5,298 nt of DNA from Erythrobacter sp. UBA2510 (GTDB taxonomy: Bacteria; Pseudomonadota; Alphaproteobacteria; Sphingomonadales; Sphingomonadaceae): positions 24,978 through 30,275 of the forward strand of contig DDNW01000076.1 in assembly GCA_002341345.1 (NCBI GenBank), written 5' to 3'. Positions 5,145 to 5,298 of this stretch are shown here, one piece after another. The notes under the pieces are model-generated. The model was given only the letters and a program-made list of their open reading frames with translations. It did not search any database and was not told where the DNA came from. How positions within the stretch are numbered: position 1 is the first letter of the stretch; each line of letters opens with the position of its first letter. The position numbers and the translations under genes are program-made.

Positions 5145-5298
5145 TCATGGCTCATAATCCGGCAGGTTGCTGCCCGAGACGATTGCCCCGGCGCCCTGGC
5201 TCTCGATCGTCTCGGTCATGGCGCGCAGGCTCTCGCTGGTCGCCTTGAGGTCGCGCAGCGTCGCATTCGCCGCAGGCAGCGTCTCGCGGTTGAGCTGC
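5145..5298 (-). CDS. C-terminal end of an MlaD-family (MCE-domain) protein, partial
   Basis: Reading leftward from the right edge, an open frame of 50 codons ends at a TGA (5147-5145). It begins QLNRETLPAANATLRDLKAT and ends in GSNLPDYEP. The regular spacing of Leu and other aliphatic residues with polar residues between them suggests a long amphipathic or coiled-coil helix, as found after the MCE domain in MlaD-like proteins, and the NLPDYEP end matches my recollection of sphingomonad MlaD proteins. The MCE domain itself would lie outside the window, so the family call rests on the tail and on the lipoprotein gene that follows. MlaD proteins are anchored in the inner membrane, form hexamers in the periplasm and pass lipids between membranes together with MlaE and MlaF. 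The stop overlaps the alternative lipoprotein ATG by four bases, so the two genes are co-transcribed. Confidence 0.75.
   Translation of the reverse strand, partial: QLNRETLPAANATLRDLKATSESLRAMTETIESQGAGAIVSGSNLPDYEP

Overview
The window reads as ordinary, high-GC (about 65% by eye) chromosomal DNA from an alphaproteobacterium, most likely of the order Sphingomonadales (Erythrobacter/Sphingomonas-like). Three things suggest this: an ATP12-family F1-ATPase assembly chaperone, which among bacteria is typical of alphaproteobacteria; the run crcB, RluA-family pseudouridine synthase, HAD hydrolase, ATP12; and MlaD-like and auxiliary-lipoprotein sequences of the type I associate with sphingomonads. 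The order-level placement rests on remembered protein similarity, not on a search.

Layout. Bases 1-380 read leftward. They hold rpsU (ribosomal protein S21), a clear intrinsic terminator after it, and the first ten codons of another leftward gene that runs off the left edge and may be an FKBP-type peptidyl-prolyl isomerase. Bases 381-591 are a divergent intergenic region with several small hairpins and short repeats. Bases 592-4523 form one tight rightward operon of six genes: crcB (fluoride channel), an RluA/RluC-family 23S rRNA pseudouridine synthase with a repetitive basic tail, a PaiB-family FMN-binding-fold protein, a HAD phosphatase, a small two-helix membrane protein of unknown function, and an ATP12-family chaperone. 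The junctions are a 4-base overlap, a 1-base overlap, a 10-base gap, an 11-base overlap and a 4-base overlap, so translational coupling is likely along the whole run. Bases 4528-5298 read leftward again and meet the operon tail to tail with only four bases between stop codons. They encode an ABC-transport auxiliary lipoprotein and, upstream of it, the C-terminal 50 residues of an MlaD-family protein, which together look like the end of a lipid-trafficking (Mla/Pqi-type) ABC transporter operon.

The genes of the central operon have no single shared pathway that I can name. They mix ion detoxification, rRNA modification, metabolite repair or hydrolysis, and ATP synthase assembly, so it looks like a housekeeping cluster held together by co-expression. 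I see no mobile element, CRISPR array, tRNA, toxin-antitoxin pair or defence system, and nothing that amounts to a new biological system. The items worth a second look are the two-helix protein beside atp12, the PaiB-like gene inside the operon, the repeat-built tail of the pseudouridine synthase, and the structured leaders of rpsU and crcB.
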